12,842 nt of DNA from an uncultured Collinsella sp. GTDB taxonomy: Bacteria > Actinomycetota > Coriobacteriia > Coriobacteriales > Coriobacteriaceae. Of this stretch, positions 1-6,095 are shown piece after piece (position 1 is the first letter of the stretch; the number at the start of each line of letters is the position of its first letter). The translations under genes were made by a program, and so were the position numbers. The stretch is taken from positions 1 through 12,842 of the forward strand of contig CATZKS010000062.1 in the NCBI GenBank assembly GCA_958421035.1, read 5' to 3'. The notes beneath the pieces are model-generated. The model ran no database searches, was not told the origin of the DNA, and saw only the letters and a program-made list of their open reading frames with translations.

Positions 1-72
1 CAGATTCATCATGGCAACCATAAGTTTCCCGCCAAAGCCCACGGGCTTGCGGGTGTTTTCAAAGAACGACAT
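1..72 (-). CDS. Class I SAM-dependent methyltransferase, N-terminal part (runs off the window)
   Basis: Only the first 24 codons lie in the window. The ATG at 72-70 follows a good ribosome site (GGAGGGG, about 5 nt upstream on the minus strand). The peptide begins MSFFENTRKPVGFGGKLMVA, which resembles the N-terminus of small class I SAM methyltransferases annotated in Firmicutes and Coriobacteriia; this recognition is from memory of the family. No SAM-binding motif is inside the window. The start overlaps the end of the upstream methyltransferase gene by 14 nt in another frame, so the two are very likely co-transcribed and translationally coupled. The substrate is unknown. Confidence 0.7.
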   Translation of the reverse strand, partial: MSFFENTRKPVGFGGKLMVAMMNL

Positions 73-688
73 CAGGCCCCTCCGATTTCGTGCATTCCGC
101 ATAAGTCAACGGGAACGAGGCCTTCAGCACCGTGCTTTTCTGCACCGCCCAGCCGTTTTGACGCAGAAAACGTAGGTATTCCTCGCTTGTCCATCTGCTG
201 TAGAGGGGGAATCCCGCCATACTCATGAAAAAGGCTTTTGCCTTGCCGGAAACCGAGTTCCCCGCGTGGGTGAAGGTTGGCGCGATGAGCACGCCGTCGT
301 CCTTCAGCACCCGCCTGATTTCTTGCAGGGCCTTTTCCGGATGCGGCACTATGTGAAGCGCGTTGGACACGATCACCACTTCGAAGGACTTCTGTGCATA
401 GGGCAGGCGGAACATATCTTGTACGGAAAAGTGCAGCTTTGCGGATTGATTGTCCCGCTTTGCTTCAAGGATCATCTTTGCAGAGGCGTCCGTAGCCTCG
501 ATGTGCGCCGCCGCATTCACGATGCTCTTTGCGATAAGCCCCGTGCCGGTGGCAACCTCCAGTACGGTTTTTGCTTTCACTACCGGCCGGATCAGCCCAT
601 ACATCTTCTCATACGCCGCCCGGTCGTTTCGCATGAAACGGTCATACCAACCGGCGTTCTTGTCCCAGAAACCCTCGCGTTCGTGCAT
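59..688 (-). CDS. Class I SAM-dependent methyltransferase (UbiE/Methyltransf_11 type)
   Basis: A 209-residue cytoplasmic methyltransferase. The SAM-binding glycine loop is at residues 42-50 (VLEVATGTG), the acidic residue after strand 2 is near D67 (EATDAS), a motif III-like QDMFRLPY lies around 90-97, and motif IV/post-IV is VIVSNALHIVPHPEKAL at about 105-121. Length is normal for a stand-alone Methyltransf_11/25 protein. I chose the ATG at 688 (MHEREGFWDK) over the upstream TTG at 703, because the domain begins at once and a G-rich ribosome-site-like stretch precedes it at about 10 nt. Its stop overlaps the start of a second methyltransferase gene, giving a two-gene unit. The acceptor (quinone, small molecule or other) cannot be told from sequence. 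Confidence 0.88.
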   Translation of the reverse strand: MHEREGFWDKNAGWYDRFMRNDRAAYEKMYGLIRPVVKAKTVLEVATGTGLIAKSIVNAAAHIEATDASAKMILEAKRDNQSAKLHFSVQDMFRLPYAQKSFEVVIVSNALHIVPHPEKALQEIRRVLKDDGVLIAPTFTHAGNSVSGKAKAFFMSMAGFPLYSRWTSEEYLRFLRQNGWAVQKSTVLKASFPLTYAECTKSEGPDVVL

Positions 689-706
689 GGCTGTCGCCCC
701 CAAACA

Positions 707-759
707 GTTAGAGCCATCTAACTATAACACACGAATCATGCAGTAAGATGAGGCTAACT
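707..759 (-). promoter_or_regulatory. Candidate operator region upstream of the methyltransferase pair
   Basis: A perfect 6-bp inverted repeat with a 4-nt spacer (GTTAGA-N4-TCTAAC) lies at 707-722, just upstream of the methyltransferase start. A looser dyad (AGTAAG-N6-CTAACT) lies at 742-759, so CTAACT recurs. The spacing resembles tandem operator half-sites around a promoter; a TATAGT at 720-725 on the minus strand could be a -10 box, but I see no convincing -35. No regulator gene adjoins. This is inference from symmetry only. Confidence 0.3.
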
Positions 760-861
760 TTAATTTCTTGGCTAAGGCGCATCTCTCTGACCCTTTGAAT
801 CGCCCCTTTTCACGCCACCCGCTACGAACCCCGGCGGAAACCAGGGAGTGATTAAAGGAGC

Positions 862-950
862 GACCTGCGGTTTTGCGAATCAATTGAGTCATTCCCGAAA
901 CCGCGAATTAAGGGCCTGATTCGCTCAAATTGCGCACGAATCAGCCCTCG
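862..950. other. Structured intergenic stretch with alternative hairpins, inside a 400-nt gene-free gap
   Basis: The stretch 723-1124 holds no supportable gene. Within it, GCGGTTT (867-873) can pair with AAACCGC (898-904). AGGGC-bulge-TGATTCG (911-923) pairs with CGAATCAGCCCT (937-948), a 12-bp stem with one bulge and a 13-nt loop. The central TGATTCGC (917-924) is also perfectly complementary to GCGAATCA (875-882), so the two folds exclude each other. A 10-nt tandem repeat (TTTCATACGG twice, 1035-1054) lies further right. The possible functions are a small RNA, an attenuator-like leader or the relic of a lost element. There is no downstream gene on the plus strand to be controlled, and the strand is undecided. 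Confidence 0.3.
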
Positions 951-1124
951 GGCGGTACGACGCGACACGCATCGACAACACTCGGACTGGATTAGTCATC
1001 GAGTGGGAGTAGTAATAGAACATTTGCTCTTGTTTTTCATACGGTTTCATACGGTTCCGATGGCGACCGATGGGGACGTTTCGCAACCGCCGCACCTGCA
1101 AGCCGCATGGTTTCACAATCGGGC

Positions 1125-1173
1125 AAGAACTCAGAAGGCTCCTCGTGAAAAACGAGGAGCCTTCTGAGTTCTT
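1125..1173 (-). terminator. Perfect 22-bp hairpin downstream of the alcohol dehydrogenase operon
   Basis: Bases 1125-1146 and 1152-1173 are perfect reverse complements with a 5-nt loop (GAAAA on the plus strand, TTTTC on the minus). The hairpin begins 31 nt beyond the stop codon of the alcohol dehydrogenase gene, where the operon should end. The 3' side on the minus strand is T-poor, so it is not a textbook intrinsic terminator, but a shorter GC-rich core (GGCTCCTCGT with its complement) followed by TTCTGAGTTCTT could serve. It may equally act as an RNA 3'-end stabiliser. Confidence 0.6.
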
Positions 1174-1204
1174 CGGCGCGGGCGGATTGGGACCCGCTGC
1201 CGAT

Positions 1205-2368
1205 CTAGAGGCACTCGGTCAGAATCTGGAACACCTCGCTGCGCTCCAGTTTCTTGGCGCAGCCGCCGGTGAGCACGCAGGTGTCCGCAACCTTGCGCAG
1301 CGTCTCGTCGGACGCGTCGGAGCCCATCTCGGCGAAGCTCGTGGGAAGCCCCATCTCGCCGATGAACGTTTGCAGGCGGTCGATGCCTTCGAGCGCCACC
1401 GTAAGGTCGTCTTTGCCCTCGCCGTCGACGCCCCATACCTCGCGCGCCCAGCGGGCGAACTGCGCGGGCGCCTCGGGGGCCAGGTGGCGGTAGAGCGCAG
1501 GGTGGATGACCGCGAGGCCCATTCCGTGGTTGGTGTGGGTGTACGCGCCGTACTGGTGCTGGATCATGTGCGCCTGGAAGTCCGTTGACTTGCCGATCTT
1601 GAGCACGCCGTTCTCGGCCATGGCGGAGTCGTATACGAGCTCGCTTCTGGCATCGAGGTTCTGGTCGTCGTCCGCGATGATCCGCATGTTGCGGATGACG
1701 TTACGCTGGATGGCGAGGTTGATGTCGTCGGTGACGTTGCGTCCGCGCGGGCTTCCGAAATAGCTCTCCATGCAGTGCGAGAGCGTGTCGAACGCGCCGC
1801 TCATGAACTGCGCGTGCGGTACGGTGAGCGTGAGCGCCGGGTCGAGCGCCGCCCACATGGGCATCGCCCCCAGATAGGCGCCCTTCACGTGTGTCTCCTC
1901 GTTGGTGATGACGGCCCCGTTGTTCTGCTCGGCGCCCGTGCCGGAGAGTGTCACGATGCAGCCCATGGGGATGAACGAGCTCGGCATCTTGCCGTCGGCG
2001 TGCTCGAATTTCTCGATGCCCTCGTCAAGCATCGCCTGCGCGGAGACCACCTTGCAGCAGTCGAAGACCGACCCGCCGCCGACGGCGAGAATGAAGTCGA
2101 CCTGCTCCTCGCGTGCGAGCGCGGCGCCTTCCTGGCACTTCTCGTAGGTCGGGTTGGGCATGATGCCGCCGAAGTCCACCACGCGCTTGCCCGCGCTCGT
2201 GAGCTTATCGACCACGTGGCCGTAGACGCCGGTTCGTTTGACCGAACCTCCGCCGTAGGCGAGCATCACTGTCTTGCCCATGGCACCCATCTCGGCGTCG
2301 AGTGCCTGGTCCATGGCCCCCTCGCCGAAGTAGTTCCTGACCGGGTAGTCGTACGTGAATGAGTTCAT
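1205..2368 (-). CDS. YqhD-like iron-type (group III) alcohol dehydrogenase / NADPH-dependent aldehyde reductase
   Basis: A 387-residue protein, the same length as E. coli YqhD. The predicted metal ligands D194, H198 (GAFDTLSH), H267 (FQAHMIQH) and H281 (TNHGMG) sit at the positions known for YqhD. The first nucleotide motif is YGGGS at 38-42, a pattern linked in this subfamily to NADPH use, and GGGS is at 97-100. It probably reduces aldehydes to alcohols in the cytoplasm. The start at 2368 (MNSFTYDYPV) is set by AGGAGG 7 nt upstream; the open frame continues past it only as an artefact of high GC. It lies 43 nt downstream of an aldo/keto reductase gene on the same strand, so both should share the promoter at 3296-3366. 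A strong hairpin follows. Butanol dehydrogenase (BdhA-like) is an equivalent name; the substrate is not determined. Confidence 0.92.
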   Translation of the reverse strand: MNSFTYDYPVRNYFGEGAMDQALDAEMGAMGKTVMLAYGGGSVKRTGVYGHVVDKLTSAGKRVVDFGGIMPNPTYEKCQEGAALAREEQVDFILAVGGGSVFDCCKVVSAQAMLDEGIEKFEHADGKMPSSFIPMGCIVTLSGTGAEQNNGAVITNEETHVKGAYLGAMPMWAALDPALTLTVPHAQFMSGAFDTLSHCMESYFGSPRGRNVTDDINLAIQRNVIRNMRIIADDDQNLDARSELVYDSAMAENGVLKIGKSTDFQAHMIQHQYGAYTHTNHGMGLAVIHPALYRHLAPEAPAQFARWAREVWGVDGEGKDDLTVALEGIDRLQTFIGEMGLPTSFAEMGSDASDETLRKVADTCVLTGGCAKKLERSEVFQILTECL

Positions 2369-2411
2369 GGCAATTCCTCCTAGTAAGTTATCAGTGCGGT
2401 CTGACGCTCGT

Positions 2412-3263
2412 TTACACGTTGCGCACGAGCCCGGACATCCATTCGATGGTGGCGGGGTCGTGGTGGTCGAAGAACGCGCTGCGCCCGGTGTCGAGCGCGG
2501 CGATGGCGACCATCTCGTCGTCGCCCAGCGCGAAGTCGAAGACGTCGAAGTTTTGCTCCATGCGATCGCGGTGCGTGCTCTTAGGGATACAGACCACACC
2601 GCGCTGGAGCAGCCAGCGCAACACGACCTGGGCGACCGTCTTGCCGTGCGCCTCGCCGATGCGAGCGAGGACCTCGTTGCGGAAGAGGTCGTTTCTGCCC
2701 TCCGCAAAGGGCGCCCAACCCTCCATGGCCACCTCCTTGCCGGCCATATACTCCTGCGCCTCGCGCTGCTGGAAGAACACGTTGCACTCGACTTGGTTCA
2801 CGGCGGGGGCGATGCGGTTGAACGAGATGAGGTTTGCGAGGTGATCGGGGTAGAAGTTAGCTGTACCTATGGCGCGGATAACGCCCTGCTCATAGAGCTC
2901 CTCCATGGCGCGCCACGCGCCGAAGACGTCGCCGAACGGCTGGTGGATGAGGTAGAGGTCGACGTAGTCGAGCCCCAGCCGCTTGAGCGACGCGTCAAAG
3001 CCGCGCTTGGCCCCCTCGTAGCTCGCATCCGACATCCACAGCTTGGTCGTCACGAACACCTCGTCGCGCGGCAGGCCGCTCGCACGAATGGCGGCCCCGA
3101 CCGCCTCTTCGTTGCCGTAGCTCGCGGCCGTGTCGAGCAGCCGGTAGCCGACCGAGAGCGCGTCCTCCACGGCGCGCTGGCATTCCGCGACGTTTGGGAT
3201 CTGATACACGCCGAAGCCGAGCTGCGGCATCCTGACGCCGTTGTTCAAGGTGATGTAGTCCAT
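2412..3263 (-). CDS. Aldo/keto reductase (first of three)
   Basis: A 283-residue single-domain TIM-barrel oxidoreductase that uses NAD(P)H to reduce aldehydes or ketones. The catalytic tetrad is D44, Y49, K74 and H107 (LLDTAASYGNE, TTKLW, LYLIHQPF). The cofactor end of the barrel shows GTANF and, near the C-terminus, IPKSTHRDRMEQN, the typical 2'-phosphate or adenine-binding region. Start at 3263: MDYITLNNGV with AAGGAAGG just upstream. It heads an operon with the alcohol dehydrogenase gene. Its promoter matches that of the aldo/keto reductase gene at 3575-4423 in layout, so both are probably controlled by the LysR protein encoded at 4553-5452. It is most like the 2,5-diketogluconate/methylglyoxal reductase group (AKR5-type), a broad class; the true substrate is unknown. 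Confidence 0.93.
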   Translation of the reverse strand: MDYITLNNGVRMPQLGFGVYQIPNVAECQRAVEDALSVGYRLLDTAASYGNEEAVGAAIRASGLPRDEVFVTTKLWMSDASYEGAKRGFDASLKRLGLDYVDLYLIHQPFGDVFGAWRAMEELYEQGVIRAIGTANFYPDHLANLISFNRIAPAVNQVECNVFFQQREAQEYMAGKEVAMEGWAPFAEGRNDLFRNEVLARIGEAHGKTVAQVVLRWLLQRGVVCIPKSTHRDRMEQNFDVFDFALGDDEMVAIAALDTGRSAFFDHHDPATIEWMSGLVRNV

Positions 3264-3295
3264 GGTGCCTTCCTTTCTCGCAACTTGATGTATCC

Positions 3296-3366
3296 ACCAT
3301 ACGAGGGGTGCCGCGCCAGCGGAAGTTTCCGTTGGTGAGGGTTCTATAACGCTGGGGTGCGCACGG
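3296..3366 (-). promoter_or_regulatory. LysR-type promoter of the aldo/keto reductase - alcohol dehydrogenase operon
   Basis: Reading on the minus strand: the motif that appears on the plus strand as TATAAC-N2-TGGGGT-N4-ACGG (3345-3366), then exactly 9 nt, then CCAACG-N2-AACTTC (3335 down to 3322), with -35 TTCCGC (3324-3319), a 17-nt spacer and -10 TATGGT (3301-3296). The same order and spacing occur upstream of the second reductase (4457-4527). The distal motif would centre near -68 relative to the predicted start site, as expected of a LysR recognition site, and the CCAACG block fits the activation site near -35. A further TATAAC (3370-3375) lies 25 bp beyond the first. Seen in sequence; the regulator assignment is inference. 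Confidence 0.6.
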
Positions 3367-3368
3367 TG

Positions 3369-3560
3369 TTATAACCCGCGGGTGCTAGGCGTCACCTCAA
3401 AGAGATCGGCGCCGAGCTCGTCGGCGATGGCCTGAGCTACGACAGCGGTGTGGCCCTGTGCCGAGTAGTAGGCCACGAGGACGTTGCCGTCTGCAGCGGG
3501 CACTGCGGCGGGCTCGTCCTCGACAGTCGACTGGTCCTCGGCGGCGGCTTGGCTGGTCCG
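3369..3560 (-). pseudogene. Flavodoxin N-terminal remnant
   Basis: The minus strand reads through a linker rich in Ala, Glu and Pro and then DGNVLVAYYSAQGHTAVVAQ, followed by AIADELGADLFEV. This is the first strand, the FMN-phosphate loop (YYSAQGHT) and helix 1 of a flavodoxin. There is an in-frame stop at 3561-3563 immediately upstream, no start codon with a ribosome site, and the frame ends after VTPSTRGL, so roughly the last two thirds of the protein are gone. The acidic/Ala linker suggests that the intact gene encoded a secreted or lipid-anchored flavodoxin. It sits between two aldo/keto reductase genes and downstream of one of them, so a functional reductase-flavodoxin pair probably existed here. 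The promoter of the next reductase now abuts the break. Confidence 0.72.
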
Positions 3561-3574
3561 TTATTGTCTGAGCG

Positions 3575-4423
3575 CTACTCCTGCGCGTCGAAATCGGGGC
3601 GTATGGCCAGGTAGCCCGCGAGTGCTTCCTCAGTGGCGGTGTAGTAGGTCATGGTCCCGTCGAGCTTGGCAATCTCGGCCATCTCATCTTCGGTGAGGGA
3701 GAAGTCGAAGATGTTCGCGTTGTCGGCGATGTGGGCGGGGTTCTTGGAGCCGGGGATGATGGAGGTGCCCATCTGCACGTGCCAGCGCAGGATCACCTGG
3801 GCCGGGGTCTTGCCGTACTTCTCGGCGAGAGTGACGAAGACGGGCTCCTCCAGAAGACCTTTGTCGCCGTGGCCGAGCGGGTACCACGCCTCGATCACCG
3901 TGCCGTACGGCGCGAGGTAGGCACGCAGGTCGCGCTGGGCGTGGTAGGGGTGGCACTCAACGGTCACGAGCTGCGGCTTGATGTCGGCGACCTCGATGAC
4001 CTCGGCGATCTTGTCTTGCGGGAAGTTGGAGAGGCCGACGGCGCGCACCTTGCCCGCGCGGTACGCCTCCTCCATCGTGCGCCACGCGGCCAGGTAGTCT
4101 CCTACCGGCTGGTGCAGGATGAGCATGTCGACGTAGTCGAGCCCCAGGCGCTGGAGCGTGGCGTCCACCGCCGGCATGCCCGCGTCGTAGACACTCGGCC
4201 AGAGCTTGGTGGAGACGAAGATCTTGTCGCGCTCGATGCCACTTTTGGCGATGGCACGGCCCACGGCGCGCTCGTTCATGTAGGCGTTGGCGGTGTCGAT
4301 GTGCTCGTAGCCAGCCGCGAGCGCGGCGGTTGCGGCCGCCTCGGCCTCGGCCGGGGTCATGAGGAAGGTGCCCAAACCCTCGATGGGCATCTCTACGTCG
4401 TTGTTGAGCTTCAGATACTCCAT
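3575..4423 (-). CDS. Aldo/keto reductase (second of three)
   Basis: A 282-residue NAD(P)H-dependent carbonyl reductase of the TIM-barrel AKR family. The catalytic tetrad is D43, Y48, K73 and H104 (HIDTANAYMNE, STKLW, LILHQPVGDY), with GLSNF and the C-terminal IIPGSKNPAHIADN cofactor segment. The start at 4423 is fixed by AAGGAGGAG a few bases upstream. It is transcribed divergently from the LysR gene, 129 nt away, the classical arrangement of a LysR regulator and its target. It is diverged from the reductases at 2412-3263 and 8701-9570, so these are related family members rather than a recent tandem duplication. The flavodoxin remnant lies 14 nt downstream on the same strand. Substrate unknown. 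Confidence 0.93.
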   Translation of the reverse strand: MEYLKLNNDVEMPIEGLGTFLMTPAEAEAAATAALAAGYEHIDTANAYMNERAVGRAIAKSGIERDKIFVSTKLWPSVYDAGMPAVDATLQRLGLDYVDMLILHQPVGDYLAAWRTMEEAYRAGKVRAVGLSNFPQDKIAEVIEVADIKPQLVTVECHPYHAQRDLRAYLAPYGTVIEAWYPLGHGDKGLLEEPVFVTLAEKYGKTPAQVILRWHVQMGTSIIPGSKNPAHIADNANIFDFSLTEDEMAEIAKLDGTMTYYTATEEALAGYLAIRPDFDAQE

Positions 4424-4456
4424 GGTCTCCTCCTTAATGGTGACTTTTCGAATACA

Positions 4457-4527
4457 AGGCTACGGCGTTTACTGAGGTGCGAGAAGTTCACGTTGGAATG
4501 ATGGATATAACCATGGGGTATATACGG
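4457..4527 (-). promoter_or_regulatory. LysR-type promoter and operator of the second aldo/keto reductase
   Basis: The plus strand carries TATAAC-N2-TGGGGT-N4-ACGG at 4506-4527, including the interrupted dyad ATAACC-N2-GGGGTAT with one mismatch. On the minus strand, after 9 nt, comes CCAACG-N2-AACTTC (4496 down to 4483), with -35 TTCTCG (4485-4480), a 17-nt spacer and -10 TAGCCT (4462-4457). The motif edge lies 82 nt before the start codon, against 81 nt in the sister promoter. It lies about 25 nt upstream of the LysR start codon, so occupancy may also repress the regulator's own transcription. The match between the two sites is observed; binding is inferred. Confidence 0.65.
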
Positions 4528-4552
4528 CACATAATGCGTGACAGGAGGATCG

Positions 4553-5452
4553 ATGTACAACCCACAGCTTGACACTTTCATCCGCGTGGCGGAGGCGGGC
4601 AGCTTCTCCAAGGCGGCACAAGAGTCCTTCATCACGCCCACGGCCGTCATCAAGCAGATGAACCTGCTGGAGTCGCGGCTAGGCCTTACGCTGTTCCACC
4701 GATCGCATCAGGGGCTTTCGCTTACGCGAGCAGGCAGGTCGCTGCTCGCCGACGCCCGCCATATCGTGCAGTACTCTCAAGAATCAATCGCACGCGCCCG
4801 CGTCGCCGAGCGTGGAGAGAAGCGCATTATCCGCGTGGGAGTGTCGCTCATGACGCCCAGCACGCCGCTCACGAAGCTGTGGCCGAAGGTGAAGGAACGT
4901 TGTCCTGGCATGAGCCTTCAGGTGGTCACGTTTGATAACACACCCTCGGCGGCGCGCGGTTTGGCGAACCTCGGGCAAGACATGGATATCGTGGTGGGGA
5001 TTTTCGACGATGCCTTTCTTAAAGAGCGCGGGTGCTTGGGCCTCGAGCTTTCGCGCGAACCGCTCTGGTGCGCCGTTCCCGTCGACAGCGAACTCGCCAA
5101 ACGCGACATCGTCACATTCGACGACCTCCACAATCACAGTCTTATGCTTATACGCCGGGGCTGGAACGCCGAAATCGATCGCGTGCGCGACGAGATACTC
5201 TTGCATCATCCTCAAATCGCGCTCGTAGACTTCCCGCAATATCGGGCGGAGGTGTTCAATCGCGGCGCGAACGAGGACCTCGCGCTTGCGACGCTGCCGT
5301 TATGGGCCAACGTCCACCCCATGCTCAAAACCGTCCCTACCGATTGGGACTGTCTCGTGTCTTACGGACTGCTTCATTCGCTGCAGCCCGCAGACCATGT
5401 GCGGGAGTTCCTCGATGCGGTGTCTGCCGTGCTCGAGGCAGAGCATCGATAG
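4553..5452 (+). CDS. LysR-family transcriptional regulator of the adjacent reductases
   Basis: A 299-residue LysR-type activator. The N-terminal winged helix-turn-helix spans about residues 4-61 (QLDTFIRVAEAGSFSKAAQE, then ITPTAVIKQMNLLESRLG, then LFHRSHQGLSLTRAG). It is followed by a linker helix and a periplasmic-binding-protein-like effector domain (about 90-295). The start at 4553 is chosen because AGGAGG lies 5 nt upstream; a GTG 15 nt earlier would place the ribosome site inside the gene. It is divergent from the aldo/keto reductase at 3575-4423 and is followed by a strong intrinsic terminator. Two matching candidate operators (4506-4527 and 3345-3366) suggest that it controls that gene and the operon 2412-3263/1205-2368. 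The inducer is unknown; a carbonyl compound is a natural guess. Confidence 0.93.
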   Translation: MYNPQLDTFIRVAEAGSFSKAAQESFITPTAVIKQMNLLESRLGLTLFHRSHQGLSLTRAGRSLLADARHIVQYSQESIARARVAERGEKRIIRVGVSLMTPSTPLTKLWPKVKERCPGMSLQVVTFDNTPSAARGLANLGQDMDIVVGIFDDAFLKERGCLGLELSREPLWCAVPVDSELAKRDIVTFDDLHNHSLMLIRRGWNAEIDRVRDEILLHHPQIALVDFPQYRAEVFNRGANEDLALATLPLWANVHPMLKTVPTDWDCLVSYGLLHSLQPADHVREFLDAVSAVLEAEHR

Positions 5453-5595
5453 GCAATCGCGAGCAGATGCGCTTATGCCTATGGGAATAACGGGAACTGG
5501 CTTCTGATCTTGCGTTTTGATACCGTCGAGTACCGCCTGATGCTGTTTCGGCGTCGCCATAGAGCAAAGCCATCAGCGAAATAACGGGAATAACA

Positions 5596-5630
5596 GCCTC
5601 CGAACCGTCTGGTTCGGAGGCTTCCTTTTT
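5596..5630 (+). terminator. Rho-independent terminator after the LysR gene
   Basis: A perfect 10-bp GC-rich stem, GCCTCCGAAC with GTTCGGAGGC, closes a 6-nt loop and is followed on the plus strand by TTCCTTTTT. It lies about 145 nt after the LysR stop codon with no supported gene between. On the minus strand the 3' flank is less T-rich, so it is mainly a plus-strand terminator, though it could also stop transcription coming leftward from the YjdF gene. Confidence 0.88.
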
Positions 5631-5683
5631 GCATGTCTGTCTAAAACGACTCCTTGCCAAAGTCCCTTGAGCATCGGACGGCA

Positions 5684-5830
5684 TTATTGAGCGTGGGCGT
5701 TATCGTAGGTATCTTTGATCTCTTCCGGCAAATCGTCGGGAATCAGCGCCTTCAGTCTATCCTCGTTGCCATCCTGAATCGCCTGCTCGTAGTACCAGCA
5801 TTTGAACCTTTGGTGCTCATCGCCGGCTAC
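5684..5830 (-). pseudogene. C-terminal remnant of a MerR-family regulator
   Basis: The minus-strand frame encodes 48 residues containing HQRFKCWYYEQAIQDGNEDR and PDDLPEEIKDTYDNAH. The KCWYYE-x-A element is also found in the C-terminal part of the intact MerR regulator encoded at 6579-7046 (KCWYYETAKEAG), where it ends the coiled-coil dimerisation helix. There is an in-frame stop at 5831-5833 and no start codon. The DNA-binding domain is missing. It overlaps the last bases of the YjdF gene, so the YjdF gene appears to have joined directly onto this fragment. It is clearly from a different MerR paralogue than the intact one, given the divergent tail. Confidence 0.65.
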
Positions 5831-6087
5831 TTAAGTGCTTTCGCCGCCTCGCGGGCGCGCCGCTTGGGGTCCTTCGCGGGCTCGTTCGCCTTGGCGGGAT
5901 CGTCGCCGAAGAACGAGAGCTTCTCCCATTCGCTTGCAACGAATCGCAGGATCTCCTCATCGGACGGCTCCGCGCCGAAGACGATGCGGGCGACGCCGTA
6001 TCTGCCGCCCTCAACGTGCTCCGCCAGCCCGACCCAGAATTGGCCGTCGTGATATACGGTCAGGGTGGACGACACGCTGATCTGCAT
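5827..6087 (-). CDS. yjdF: YjdF-family protein (DUF2992), short form
   Basis: An 86-residue protein with the signature of YjdF/DUF2992: LTVYHDGQFWVGLAEHVEGG near the N-terminus, then VFGAEPSDEEILRF (about 36-49), and the basic DPKRRAREAAK tail (73-83). The family's function is unknown. In Bacillus and other Firmicutes its members are often preceded by the yjdF riboswitch, which responds to azaaromatic compounds; this is established knowledge. Bacillus proteins are longer, with a charged C-terminal extension that is absent here, and the gene stops where the MerR remnant begins, so a C-terminal truncation is possible. The start at 6087 is fixed by AAGGAGG at 6102-6096 (minus strand), 8 nt upstream. 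Confidence 0.85.
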   Translation of the reverse strand: MQISVSSTLTVYHDGQFWVGLAEHVEGGRYGVARIVFGAEPSDEEILRFVASEWEKLSFFGDDPAKANEPAKDPKRRAREAAKALK

Positions 6088-6095
6088 GGTTGGTT

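Noticed and set aside
925..1116. A 63-codon minus-strand frame
   Set aside because: No ribosome site, spans tandem repeats and a hairpin, and composition is not protein-like.
2369..2707. N-terminal extension of the alcohol dehydrogenase frame by 113 codons
   Set aside because: It overlaps the aldo/keto reductase gene in another frame, is Ser/Arg-rich, and the internal ATG at 2368 has a perfect ribosome site and family-length product.
1775..3338. Long plus-strand open frames (195 and 327 codons) over the alcohol dehydrogenase and first aldo/keto reductase
   Set aside because: They are antisense shadows in GC-rich DNA: the minus strand has complete catalytic motifs and ribosome sites, while these frames show Arg/Val/His-rich low-sense sequence and no family.
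3731..4501. A 256-codon plus-strand frame opposite the second aldo/keto reductase
   Set aside because: Antisense to a complete gene with tetrad and ribosome site; no start signal or recognisable domain.
5453..5595. Minus-strand frames and the 10-nt direct repeat AATAACGGGA (5486-5495 and 5580-5589), considered as an attachment site or small gene
   Set aside because: The repeat is too short and has no integrase nearby; the frames overlap the LysR 3' end and have no ribosome site or family.
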